From the NCBI RefSeq assembly GCF_000943555.1, contig NZ_JTDV01000013.1:124001-188000 (forward strand): a stretch of DNA of 64,000 nt, given 5' to 3'. Positions 35,668 through 43,648 of the stretch are shown piece by piece. A program made the position numbers and the translations under genes. A model generated the notes under the pieces. That model was not told the origin of the DNA. It searched no databases and saw nothing but the letters and a program-made list of their open reading frames with translations. Positions within the stretch are counted from its first letter, which is position 1; the number at the start of each line of letters is the position of its first letter. This DNA comes from Neotamlana nanhaiensis (GTDB taxonomy: Bacteria > Bacteroidota > Bacteroidia > Flavobacteriales > Flavobacteriaceae).

Positions 35668-38212
35668 GTCTTTTTAGTTTTCTCCTCAAAAATACTACAA
35701 ACAGAATAATTATACTACCAAATACAATATAAATTGTAGTATAATTTTTGCTAGGTTTGGTAAGTTTACCATAATACACAAAAGCACTCCAGTAATATGG
35801 TGACTTTTTAAAGTTGGCTATGTTTTTATTATTTAAATAGCCTATTTTAGAACTATGATTAGCATGAAAAGCCGATTTTGAAATTTCAAGATTCTCATAA
35901 AATAATTGCATAATTTTCGAGGTCGATAAATCGTTAATTTGCCAAAGTGAAAATAGCAGGTTTTCGGCACCAGCATATTGAAAACCACGAGCCATACTCA
36001 TAGCGCCAGCACCTTTGTACAATTTGCCAATACCTGTTTCGCAGGCACTTAAAACCACGAGGTTTGGTTTTAGATTTAACGCATATAATTCGTTTAAATA
36101 CAAGGTATCGTTAATAAACGAAATGTTTGCTGGAAGTGAAAAATCACCACTACTAGCGTGGGTTGATAAATGAATAATTCCAAAATTGTTGGCGTATTTC
36201 AAAAATTTTTGTTTTGTAGCTTCTTGTTTCAGTAGAAATTCACCAGTAAATATTCTTTTTATGTATTCAGCTTCATCTTTAGAGTAGCCGAGTTCTTGTT
36301 TCTTACCTTCAAAAACAGGAAAAATACCTAAAATATTAGTGTTATTTTTGGTTTGAAGCTGCTGTGTGTAAAATGCAGCACTCGAGTTATATGCTATGTT
36401 ATGCTGTTTCACCAAAAAGGGCACGTTTTGGTATTGTGTGGTATTGGTTTCTTGATGTAAAAGTGCTTCAAAAGGCACAAAATTCAACAGTCCATCAGGA
36501 ATTATTATGAGGTTTTTGCTTTCAATAGCATCAATTTTTAACAGATTAAATAAGTTGTAGGCTTGCGAAGTGAAATTTGCAATGTTGTTGTTTATAATCG
36601 AAGCATTGTCAAAAAGATGAATAAAGTTTTTTATTTGATTTGATACGGCTTCGTTAAGTTCAATTTTATCAAAGGATGTATCGTTTTCAGTGATTTTAAA
36701 TATGAAAATGGCTTCCCTTCCGAAGAAAAATTCCAAACAAGTTGCTTTGTCAATATTTAATTGTTTTTGAAGCTTTTCTAATGAAAACGGATTAGTTTCA
36801 AAACGTCCGTATTTTTTGTTAATTTCAGGTTGCAATCGTTTTAAATCAATAGAAACCGTATTTAAAGCTGTACTTATTTTATTAAGTTTTTTGGTGTCGT
36901 CGTTATTAATTTCGGCGTGAATTAATTGACTGGTTAAGCGTTCTTGTTCGGCTAATAGTTTAAATTCTTTTATAAGTAAAGTGTCGTTTGGAAATTGTTG
37001 TAAACGTAGTTTTTTGCTTGCAATTGTTTTTAAAACTCCAGATTTGTTGTTTTCGGCGTAATGTAATGCTTTCGTAATATTGTTTTTATTACCAGAATGT
37101 TTAAACTGATTGTAAAGTAAATTTATACAGGTTTCACTTCGTAATCTGTCGGTAGCTTGATGCTGAATTTTATTTTCCTGCGAAGTTGAATTATTTTGAA
37201 GCAATTGCGAAACATAAAAACTTAAATCGAGATAATTTAAGGCTGTTTTTCTGTTGGTTTCAATAGATGCTAATACATCAAAAATATCAATAAATGTGTT
37301 TTCGGCGTAAAGCAAATTTTTGTCTGGTAACTCATTTGTATTTTGGTTTGGTAGTAAAATTTGTAGCGCCTGTTGTAAACTCGCTTTGGCTAAGGTATCG
37401 TTTTTATTGATAATATGAAGTTGGGCTTCTTCCAAATAGAATTTAGCCAAAAATCTATCAGAAAACGTTTGATTGCCAATTAGCGTTTTCGCTTTTTGAA
37501 ATTCTGAAATCGCTAGCTTAACTTCATTTTGTTTCAACGCAACAGCGTAATTGTTTTTATGTTTTTCAAAAGTTGATTGAAGTTGATTGTTTAATAAAAA
37601 CGCTTTTTCGAAATTATTTAATTCAATTAAACTTTTAATTTTTAGTTGGAGCAATAATTGTTTTTGCTGATTGTTATTAGCGTTAGCTTGTTCTAGAATG
37701 TCTATAGCATTTTTATGTTTACCAATAGTTTGGTATAGAATAGCCAAATTTATATAGCCACTTGTTTGATGTTTTGCATTTTCTTGAGTTTTTGCCAGTA
37801 AAATATAATTGTTAATAGTACTTATGGCATTGGTATAATCGTTTATTTGAATGTATAAATTACCAAGAGGTTTTAAGCAACTTTCAATAATATCGAAATC
37901 TGAAATTGCAGCGAGATTGTTGTTAAAAAACCGTTTTGAAGCATCTTCGAAGCTTAAAATACTTTGGGTTAAATGCCCTATTTCTTTTAAATAATATGCT
38001 TTATTGCATTGCAAAAAAACGAAGGCTAATTGCTCGTCGCTGGTTTTAAGTTGTGTTTTAAAATAATGTTCTTTTTGTAATAAGGTGTTTAGCGTAGTTT
38101 CATTTTTGTTGGCTATAAAGGTTTCGGTGGCAACATAAATGTCTTCTTCTAAATTTTGCGAAAGCAAAACAGAAGTTATAAAAAAGAGCAGCCAACTAAG
38201 TTTTTTCATCAT
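35657..38212 (-). CDS. membrane-anchored TPR-CHAT protein (caspase-like protease)
   Basis: An 851-residue protein from ATG at 38212 (MMKKLSWLLFFITSVLLSQ, a signal peptide); an ATG at 38251 would overlap the upstream gene and hide the signal. Residues ~20-430 form helical TPR-like repeats; residues ~530-830 form a CHAT domain of the caspase clan, with the catalytic His685 in HLSTHASSGD and Cys724 in LSACETGIG, both present. A transmembrane helix follows (TIYIVFGSIIILFVVFL) and a basic tail RRKLKRH. The protease should thus face the periplasm, anchored at its C-terminus. CHAT proteins cleave partner proteins on a signal sensed by the repeats. It overlaps the aspartic-protease gene by 11 bp. Confidence 0.88.
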   Translation of the reverse strand: MMKKLSWLLFFITSVLLSQNLEEDIYVATETFIANKNETTLNTLLQKEHYFKTQLKTSDEQLAFVFLQCNKAYYLKEIGHLTQSILSFEDASKRFFNNNLAAISDFDIIESCLKPLGNLYIQINDYTNAISTINNYILLAKTQENAKHQTSGYINLAILYQTIGKHKNAIDILEQANANNNQQKQLLLQLKIKSLIELNNFEKAFLLNNQLQSTFEKHKNNYAVALKQNEVKLAISEFQKAKTLIGNQTFSDRFLAKFYLEEAQLHIINKNDTLAKASLQQALQILLPNQNTNELPDKNLLYAENTFIDIFDVLASIETNRKTALNYLDLSFYVSQLLQNNSTSQENKIQHQATDRLRSETCINLLYNQFKHSGNKNNITKALHYAENNKSGVLKTIASKKLRLQQFPNDTLLIKEFKLLAEQERLTSQLIHAEINNDDTKKLNKISTALNTVSIDLKRLQPEINKKYGRFETNPFSLEKLQKQLNIDKATCLEFFFGREAIFIFKITENDTSFDKIELNEAVSNQIKNFIHLFDNASIINNNIANFTSQAYNLFNLLKIDAIESKNLIIIPDGLLNFVPFEALLHQETNTTQYQNVPFLVKQHNIAYNSSAAFYTQQLQTKNNTNILGIFPVFEGKKQELGYSKDEAEYIKRIFTGEFLLKQEATKQKFLKYANNFGIIHLSTHASSGDFSLPANISFINDTLYLNELYALNLKPNLVVLSACETGIGKLYKGAGAMSMARGFQYAGAENLLFSLWQINDLSTSKIMQLFYENLEISKSAFHANHSSKIGYLNNKNIANFKKSPYYWSAFVYYGKLTKPSKNYTTIYIVFGSIIILFVVFLRRKLKRHAS

Positions 38213-38238
38213 AAGGTATTGCCAATTGAAGTTTGATT

Positions 38239-40191
38239 TCAAAATTTCCAAATGGCATAAAATTGCCAGTAGCTAAAATCGTTATCAAAATTCATAATAT
38301 ATCTTGCGCCTAAACTTGGACCAATTCTGGCAAAACCTGCAGTAGCTTCAAACAGTAAACCAGTGCGTAAATTAGTGAAGCTGTTGGTGGTTTCTTGCGA
38401 GTCTTCAATGGTGTTAAAAACGGGAGCATCGGGTTCGGTGCCTTCAAATTGTTCAATTAAAATATCTTGATTTTGCTTTTCTGAAACCGAAATGGTGTTA
38501 TGTAAACCCGCTCCAAGACCAAAATAGTTATTTATGTTGTAACGCATAAGTAATGGTACATCCCAATCAATATTGTTATATGATGTGTTTGTTGTTGTAC
38601 GTTGTCTAAACCGAAATCCTTGAGGGTCTTGAACAAATTCTTCTTGAACTTGGGTGTCTCCGTTATATTTATGAAAATTATTTTCCAATTCTACCTGCCA
38701 ATACCAACGGTAAGATTTGTATGGCGATAAGGTAATGCCAAAAAAGTAACTTTCAGAATCGTTTAATTTACTAAAAGAGTTTACACCAGCTTTAACGCCA
38801 ACAGAAATACCAGGTGTAAACCGCGTGGTAGAGTAGTTGGTAATTATGGGATCGTTTTTATCGAAAATAATGGCGGTTCTGCTCTTGGTTTTTTTCTTAT
38901 GAAAATCTTTAGCAAACTTAATGCTGTATTTTACAAAGCCTTTTGTGCTGTCGTATTCCTTAACATTTTTTTGTTCGCTTCCTGGTAAATAGATGTTTTT
39001 AAAAGTGAAAATAGCCTGAGAATCTGTAAACGTTGTATCTAAACAACTGTAAATAACATCGCGCTTTGGGCAGATATCACATTTAGGATACATGTCTAGA
39101 ATTTTTATTGAAGATTTATCAAGCATTTCTGGAATATCGGTTTCAAGACGGATGGTTCGCGCAGGACCTTCACCATTATTTTGAAACTTTATTTTATACT
39201 TTAAGTTTTTAAAACGTACTAAACGATAATTCATTAGCGTGCCGTTTGATGACATTTTATTAGGATCGTGCGAGGTTACAATCTCCATTTCCATGTCTTT
39301 TACTTTATGGTTGTCGTAGTTGCTATCTGGTACATAAACACCACGCACCGAAATTATAGCGCTGGTGTCTTTAACCATTTCGGGAGTTGTTTTTAGGCTT
39401 ACAAAAATGTTGCGTTCTTCTTCGGGTTGCATATTATCGAACTCAATAACCTGCCAGTTTTTATATAGAAATTCCGATTCTTTTAAGGTAAGCGGTAAGT
39501 TAGTTTTTATAGTAGTGTCTTGTAATTGCTGGTGGTTTTCAATATTAAAATGCTTTGCTGAAGCTAAATCGTTTACATCGGTATCTATTTTGCCTGTATA
39601 AGCAAACGTGTTTACATCGATGTTTTTTTCGTTGTGATAGGTGCGTGTTTCAAGAATTTCAAAATTATCGGCTTTAAATTGGTTTTCGTTGTAAAACAGA
39701 TAAATTTTGCCGTTAGTTGTGTAGTTTTTGGTGTTTTTATAGCGAATAATAGTTACCAATTCTTCATCTGGTATAGGTTCGCGATTGCGTTTTAAAATAA
39801 AATCATCGTCCATGGTTGCCAAATCTTCCGAAGGTATATTTGCCGCATTTATAGCTACTTTTTTAGGTCTCGATGTTGGTGGTTTTCCCGTGTCGTAATT
39901 ATTGGTTGCCCATAAGCGTACTTCGTATTCGCCTGTTGCTTTATAAATATGTTTTGGGTTTTTCTCGGTGCTGTAATGGCCATCTCCAAATTCCCAGTAA
40001 TGGGTATAAAAAGCTTTGGGTGCACCAGCAATTTGATTGAGTTGTGGCGTTTTTGGTGTAAAAATAACTTCGTTTTGGTTTATGTAGGGAACTATGTTGG
40101 CAACTCTAACCGAATCGGTTTCCACGATGTCTTGAGAAAAACTGTAAAAACTTATTAAGTAGATAAAAAGGAGGTGTTTATTTTTTAACAT
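38239..40191 (-). CDS. PKD-domain outer-membrane protein with C-terminal barrel
   Basis: A 650-residue exported protein: signal peptide (to about residue 19, YSFSQ), one PKD domain (about 55-115, HYWEFGDGHYSTEKNPKHIY), a long beta-rich middle with a cysteine cluster (PKCDICPKRDVIYSC, residues ~370), and from about residue 470 alternating amphipathic strands ending in YAIWKF, as in an outer-membrane barrel. It starts the operon with CHAT, aspartic protease and response regulator, so it may be the surface or periplasmic sensor or the target of the CHAT protein. No function known. Confidence 0.8.
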   Translation of the reverse strand: MLKNKHLLFIYLISFYSFSQDIVETDSVRVANIVPYINQNEVIFTPKTPQLNQIAGAPKAFYTHYWEFGDGHYSTEKNPKHIYKATGEYEVRLWATNNYDTGKPPTSRPKKVAINAANIPSEDLATMDDDFILKRNREPIPDEELVTIIRYKNTKNYTTNGKIYLFYNENQFKADNFEILETRTYHNEKNIDVNTFAYTGKIDTDVNDLASAKHFNIENHQQLQDTTIKTNLPLTLKESEFLYKNWQVIEFDNMQPEEERNIFVSLKTTPEMVKDTSAIISVRGVYVPDSNYDNHKVKDMEMEIVTSHDPNKMSSNGTLMNYRLVRFKNLKYKIKFQNNGEGPARTIRLETDIPEMLDKSSIKILDMYPKCDICPKRDVIYSCLDTTFTDSQAIFTFKNIYLPGSEQKNVKEYDSTKGFVKYSIKFAKDFHKKKTKSRTAIIFDKNDPIITNYSTTRFTPGISVGVKAGVNSFSKLNDSESYFFGITLSPYKSYRWYWQVELENNFHKYNGDTQVQEEFVQDPQGFRFRQRTTTNTSYNNIDWDVPLLMRYNINNYFGLGAGLHNTISVSEKQNQDILIEQFEGTEPDAPVFNTIEDSQETTNSFTNLRTGLLFEATAGFARIGPSLGARYIMNFDNDFSYWQFYAIWKF

Positions 40192-40261
40192 GGCGATTTA
40201 GTTTAGTAGTTTAAATATAGCAAAATCCGTTTTAGGTGGGCAAAAATTTATTTTGAAGCAC

Positions 40262-40291
40262 AAAAACCAGAGACCGAAAAGCCTCTGGTTT
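40262..40291 (-). terminator. terminator of the 40348-41337 lipoprotein gene
   Basis: Stem AAACCAGAG (40264-40272) with CTCTGGTTT (40283-40291) around an 10-nt loop, followed by T-run on the minus strand. Confidence 0.8.
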
Positions 40292-40347
40292 AAAAAGTAG
40301 ATTAATACTTTGGAACAAAAAAAGTAGGTGAAAACATGGGTAGATGT

Positions 40348-41337
40348 TTACGGTAATGCGTTTATTGCTGCTTCAAGTTGTGCTTGCGTAGCGATTGATG
40401 TATCGCCTTCGGTAATTGTAATTACGCCATCTTCAACAATAGTTGCTGCTTTTATAGCGTATTTCCAGTCGTTGGCTTCTTCGGTTACAAAAATTACATG
40501 ACACTCTAAACCAATAGGGATTTGTCCGTAATGCTCACTAAATAATTCTCCAACTGGGTCGTAAGTATCTAAGTTAGCTAAACCAGTGTCTTCGCCATCG
40601 TACGATAAAAATACCGAACAGTTCGTATTGTCGTAACCTTCTGGTACATCAACTAAAATGGTGGTTTTTGGTCTTGGGTCATTATAAAAACGGTCAACGT
40701 TACTCCAACCAAAATCGCCAATAAATGCGTAATATTGATTGCCTTCCGTAAAAACACCGCCACCATCACCTTGTGGTCCATCGCGTTTATCTTCTTCCCA
40801 AGCAAGGTTGCCTTCGTCGTCTATAATTCCGTTCCATAAAGTCATGTCGTTATCGGCGCCACCGGTTAAATCGGTAGGAATTCCTAATTGAATGTTACAA
40901 GTAGTTTCAAGCACTTCGCCGTTTTGGGTGGCTTCAATAAAAAACTCACCTCCAGAAATTAATAAGGCTTTATCGCCATTTGGTAAAATACCCATAGTAG
41001 GTTTGTTTGTGGTAAGCATGCTACCTTTGTCGAATAATTCAACAAATTCTAAATCTACAGTTCCGGTAACGGCATTCCCGTTTAGTGTTAAACAAGAACC
41101 GTTGATTCCTATATTTACGCCGTTTTCAGAGGTTAAGTTAATCCAGCCATCTTCGGCATTAAACTCAAAATTTTGTGTTATGCTTTCAAGTGCTTCGTCT
41201 TGTAGGTTTGCAAATTCTTCAGCTGTTGGATATATTTTTATATCGGCATCGTCGTTGTTTTTATTACAACTTGTAAAAAGTAAGGTTGTTAAAACTAAGG
41301 TTCCTAAAATGTGTTTAATAGAGTTCATAATATTCAT
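40348..41337 (-). CDS. secreted lipoprotein, unknown function, under ECF-type promoter
   Basis: A 329-residue protein with lipoprotein signal (TLVLTTLLFTSCNKNNDD). An alternative ATG at 41328 (MNSIKH) is equally good. The body is acidic, beta-rich, with many Asp/Glu/Gly and no family that I recognise; residues ~60-190 contain NGVNIGINGSCLTLNG and FFIEATQNGEV, which recall domains seen in Bacteroidota surface lipoproteins. Directly upstream is a bipartite promoter GGGTAACAAA-N12-TTGATATAA shared with the next gene, so it likely belongs to the regulon of the adjacent sigma factor. Confidence 0.78.
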   Translation of the reverse strand: MNIMNSIKHILGTLVLTTLLFTSCNKNNDDADIKIYPTAEEFANLQDEALESITQNFEFNAEDGWINLTSENGVNIGINGSCLTLNGNAVTGTVDLEFVELFDKGSMLTTNKPTMGILPNGDKALLISGGEFFIEATQNGEVLETTCNIQLGIPTDLTGGADNDMTLWNGIIDDEGNLAWEEDKRDGPQGDGGGVFTEGNQYYAFIGDFGWSNVDRFYNDPRPKTTILVDVPEGYDNTNCSVFLSYDGEDTGLANLDTYDPVGELFSEHYGQIPIGLECHVIFVTEEANDWKYAIKAATIVEDGVITITEGDTSIATQAQLEAAINALP

Positions 41338-41358
41338 GTTTTAAATTGTTATTCGTGT

Positions 41359-41389
41359 TTATATCAACAGGGCAAGTTTTTTGTTACCC
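41359..41389 (-). promoter_or_regulatory. ECF-type promoter, copy 1
   Basis: On the minus strand GGGTAACAAA (41380-41389), 12 bp, TTGATATAA (41359-41367), 22 bp upstream of the ATG at 41337. Both blocks and the spacer length are the same as at 41939-41969, and differ completely from TTTG/TAnnTTTG. Read by an alternative sigma factor, most simply the one encoded at 42015. Confidence 0.72.
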
Positions 41390-41398
41390 TGTTTTTGA

Positions 41399-41417
41399 TT
41401 TTTTTTTTTTTTTTTTT
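41399..41417. repeat. 19-nt homopolymer (T on the plus strand)
   Basis: An uninterrupted run of 19 T just behind the stop codon of the 147-residue gene (A-run on its sense strand) and upstream of the ECF-type promoter copy 1. It is long enough to vary by slippage; it does not lie in a coding sequence. Confidence 0.9.
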
Positions 41418-41419
41418 GA

Positions 41420-41863
41420 TTATTGCTGAGGTTGACTGATAATAATTTTTGAAACAACCGCATCGCCAGTAGCTACTAAGGCTATCATTTTTTCGGCGTA
41501 AGCTTTATTTGAAGCATAACCTTTTGCTTTGCCTGTTTTGGTTTCTACTTCCCAGAAATAATTGCGATTTTCGGTTTTGTTTATTTCAGATTTTAATACA
41601 AAATAACTTTGTATCGATTTGCTCATTACAATTTCGCCAGAGGTTGAAAGTGTCATTAATTTCTCGGCTTCCTTTAACGATAATGCGGTGCCTGCATATG
41701 CGCCTTTGTTGGTTTTTACTTGCCACTCAAAAACTTGGGCAATGGCATTTTTTGTAATGTTTACAACTTCAATAGAAGTGTTTAAGGTCTTGTTTGTGTT
41801 TGTAGCGTTTATATTTACTATTGATAGTGCTACTAGTGCGAATGTTAAAATTGAATGTCTCAT
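41420..41863 (-). CDS. secreted protein with two tandem repeats, unknown function
   Basis: A 147-residue exported protein: signal peptide (to about residue 20, ALVALSIVNINA) followed by two homologous units of about 45 residues: FEWQVKTNKGAYAGTALSLK and YFWEVETKTGKAKGYASNKA, each continuing with a LMTLSTSGEIVMSKS / MIALVATGDAVVSKI strand. The pair W-V/T-K-G...A-E-K-M/L...G-x-x-V is conserved in both. Not a family I recognise. It diverges from the ECF sigma gene and has an ECF-type promoter at 41939-41969, so it is the prime candidate target of that sigma factor. Confidence 0.78.
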   Translation of the reverse strand: MRHSILTFALVALSIVNINATNTNKTLNTSIEVVNITKNAIAQVFEWQVKTNKGAYAGTALSLKEAEKLMTLSTSGEIVMSKSIQSYFVLKSEINKTENRNYFWEVETKTGKAKGYASNKAYAEKMIALVATGDAVVSKIIISQPQQ

Positions 41864-41938
41864 AATTTCTAAGTTTTTATGGATTAATTAAATTTTGTTT
41901 TACAGTTCTAATTTGTTTTTTTTTTGACTGTTACACCC

Positions 41939-41969
41939 TTATATCAAAACCCTTTAAAATTTGTTACCC
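41939..41969 (-). promoter_or_regulatory. ECF-type promoter, copy 2
   Basis: GGGTAACAAA (41960-41969), 12 bp, TTGATATAA (41939-41947) on the minus strand, with a predicted leader of about 70 nt to the ATG at 41863. It lies in the intergenic region shared with the sigma gene (starts at 42015). Confidence 0.72.
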
Positions 41970-42014
41970 ATTTTTTTGAAAGTTTTTTTACATTAGTAGA
42001 AAATACAAGGCTTA

Positions 42015-42596
42015 ATGGGCGAAAAAAAAATTCATGAAGACCAGAAATACATAAACGGATTGCTTCAAAACAACTCCTTTATAATACAAGCGATTTACGA
42101 TAAGTTTGTGCCTAAAGTGGTTAATTACATAAAGCAGAATAGCGGAAGTAGTGCCGAAGCCCAAGATGTTATCCAAGACACTATAATGACTATTTATAAC
42201 CAAGCGAGCCAAAAAAGCTTACAGCTTACTTGTCCGTTTGATGCGTATTTTTTCCTGTTGTGTAAACGTAAATGGTTGAATGAATTAAAAAAATCTTCTA
42301 ATAAAGAGGTAACAATTAACGAGGAAGTATTATCTAAAGATGACGAGGCTCACGAACTGGCTTTCGAAACTTCGGTATTTGGCGAAAAACAAGCTTTATT
42401 TACCGAAATGTTTGCCAAACTTGGCGATGCTTGTAAAGATTTACTCAAAGCTACGTTTAAAACCAAATCCATGGAAGATGTTGCTAAAAGTTTGGGTGTA
42501 ACCTATGCTTATGCCCGCAAGAAAAAATCGTTGTGCATTGGTAAATTAACCGAATTGGTTCGAAACTCGCCAAAATTTAACCAAATTAAAATGTAG
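42015..42596 (+). CDS. ECF-type RNA polymerase sigma factor
   Basis: A 193-residue sigma-70-family protein with region 2 (about residues 20-90, AEAQDVIQDTIMTIYNQ, CPFDAYFFLLCKRKWLNEL) and region 4 (about 130-185, KSMEDVAKSLGVTYAYARKKK). It lacks region 1 and 3, as expected for an ECF factor. The next gene starts 5 bp after its stop and encodes a membrane TPR protein that may be its anti-sigma partner. Likely target promoters are at 41359-41389 and 41939-41969. Confidence 0.9.
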   Translation: MGEKKIHEDQKYINGLLQNNSFIIQAIYDKFVPKVVNYIKQNSGSSAEAQDVIQDTIMTIYNQASQKSLQLTCPFDAYFFLLCKRKWLNELKKSSNKEVTINEEVLSKDDEAHELAFETSVFGEKQALFTEMFAKLGDACKDLLKATFKTKSMEDVAKSLGVTYAYARKKKSLCIGKLTELVRNSPKFNQIKM

Positions 42597-42600
42597 CCCA

Positions 42601-43338
42601 ATGGAAGACGAAAAGTATATACAATTTGAAGCGTATTTAGCGAATGAATTGAGTGAAGTAGAGCAGGAAGCTTTCGAAAATCAATTAAAAAATGATGCCG
42701 ATTTTAATGAAGCGTTCCAAACCTACAAATCGCTAAATCAGTTTTTAGATTATAAATTTAATAACGAAGACGCTTCAGCAGCGTTTAAAACTAATTTAGA
42801 AGGTATATCGAATACTTATTTTAACAAAGAAGAAGCTTCAGCTGAAAAACCGAAATCCTTCAACTTTTATAAGTATGCCGTTGCTGCCTGTGTTGTGGCG
42901 TTGTTAGGTTTCTTTGTTCTTAATCAATTTTCAACACCAACATTTTCAGATTTTAATAATTACGACACCATCAGTTTAACTGTGCGAGGTGAAAATGATG
43001 ACCTTTTAAATACAGCAGAAACAGCTTTTAATACAAAAGATTTCGTTAAAGCGGAAGAAGCTTTTAGTGCGTTATTGAAGTTAGATGAAACTAATGCAGA
43101 ATACAAACTTTATAAAGCTATTTCAAATATTGAGTTGAGTCATTTTGAAACCGCTGAAGCTTTGTTGAATGAAGTGAAAAACGGAAATTCGGTATATAAA
43201 AATAAGGCCATTTGGTATTTGGGTTTAAGTCAATTAAAGCAAGAAAATTTTAAAGCTTGCATAGCTATTTTGAAAACTATCCCTGAAGATGCAGAAGACT
43301 ACAAGCGCGCTCAAAAGCTTATAAAAAAACTAGATTAA
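42601..43338 (+). CDS. membrane TPR protein, probable anti-sigma or sensor partner
   Basis: A 245-residue protein in the sigma-factor operon. N-terminal cytoplasmic part (about 1-85) has YIQFEAYLANELSEVEQEAFENQL-like sequence resembling the N-terminal segment of Bacteroidota anti-sigma factors; one transmembrane helix (about 92-110, YAVAACVVALLGFFVL); then, on the periplasmic side, TPR-like repeats (AETAFNTKDFVKAEEAFSALL, KAIWYLGLSQLKQENFKACI). This is the topology of an anti-sigma factor with a periplasmic sensor. Function is inferred from context; a TPR scaffold without anti-sigma activity is possible. Confidence 0.8.
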   Translation: MEDEKYIQFEAYLANELSEVEQEAFENQLKNDADFNEAFQTYKSLNQFLDYKFNNEDASAAFKTNLEGISNTYFNKEEASAEKPKSFNFYKYAVAACVVALLGFFVLNQFSTPTFSDFNNYDTISLTVRGENDDLLNTAETAFNTKDFVKAEEAFSALLKLDETNAEYKLYKAISNIELSHFETAEALLNEVKNGNSVYKNKAIWYLGLSQLKQENFKACIAILKTIPEDAEDYKRAQKLIKKLD

Positions 43339-43400
43339 TGTATTTTTGTATTATGAGAAAGATTTGTAGAGAGAAATAGAAATTTGGCAACTACAAAGTT

Positions 43401-43640
43401 CTCGATACAATTTTTCGTGCCTCAAAATCACTCGAACTGACAATCAAATTAGTTGAGTTTATTTGTCATCCCGAACTTGTTGCGGGATCTTATTAGTATA
43501 AAAACTAAAAGAATCTGAAACGAGTTCAGATTGACAAAAATGTGACTTTTTAGCAAGTTTCCTCATTAATTTAAACTCAATAGAATCTGAAATAAGTTCA
43601 GATAAACAATTACTTGATAATCTCGATTCGCTCAGTTACT
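43401..43640. repeat. cluster of dispersed intergenic repeats
   Basis: The 310-bp gap before tatD holds several repeat units: TGTCATCCCGAACTTGTTGC (minus orientation, 43464-43491), GAATCTGAAACGAGTTCAGA (43509-43536) and GAATCTGAAATAAGTTCAGA (43582-43608), which are versions of one 28-bp element, plus a CTCGATACAATTTTTCGTGC unit (43401-43443) and a related TCTCGATTCGCTCAG at 43621. Similar strings are widespread between Bacteroidota genes. No gene is seen. Confidence 0.75.
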
Positions 43641-43644
43641 TTTG
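43637..43644 (+). promoter_or_regulatory. tatD promoter box
   Basis: TACTTTTG (TAnnTTTG), 4 nt before the ATG at 43649; TTG at 43614-43616 is close to the -33 position. The message is predicted to be leaderless. Confidence 0.5.
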
Positions 43645-43648
43645 CTCC

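Noticed and set aside
41366-41397. Hairpin AACAGGG/CCCTGTT upstream of the 40348-41337 gene as terminator
   Set aside because: The arms overlap the ECF-type promoter blocks and there is no T-run on the sense strand; pairing is probably incidental.
9989-43640. CRISPR-like array
   Set aside because: Repeats are few, irregularly spaced and in both orientations; no cas genes in the window.
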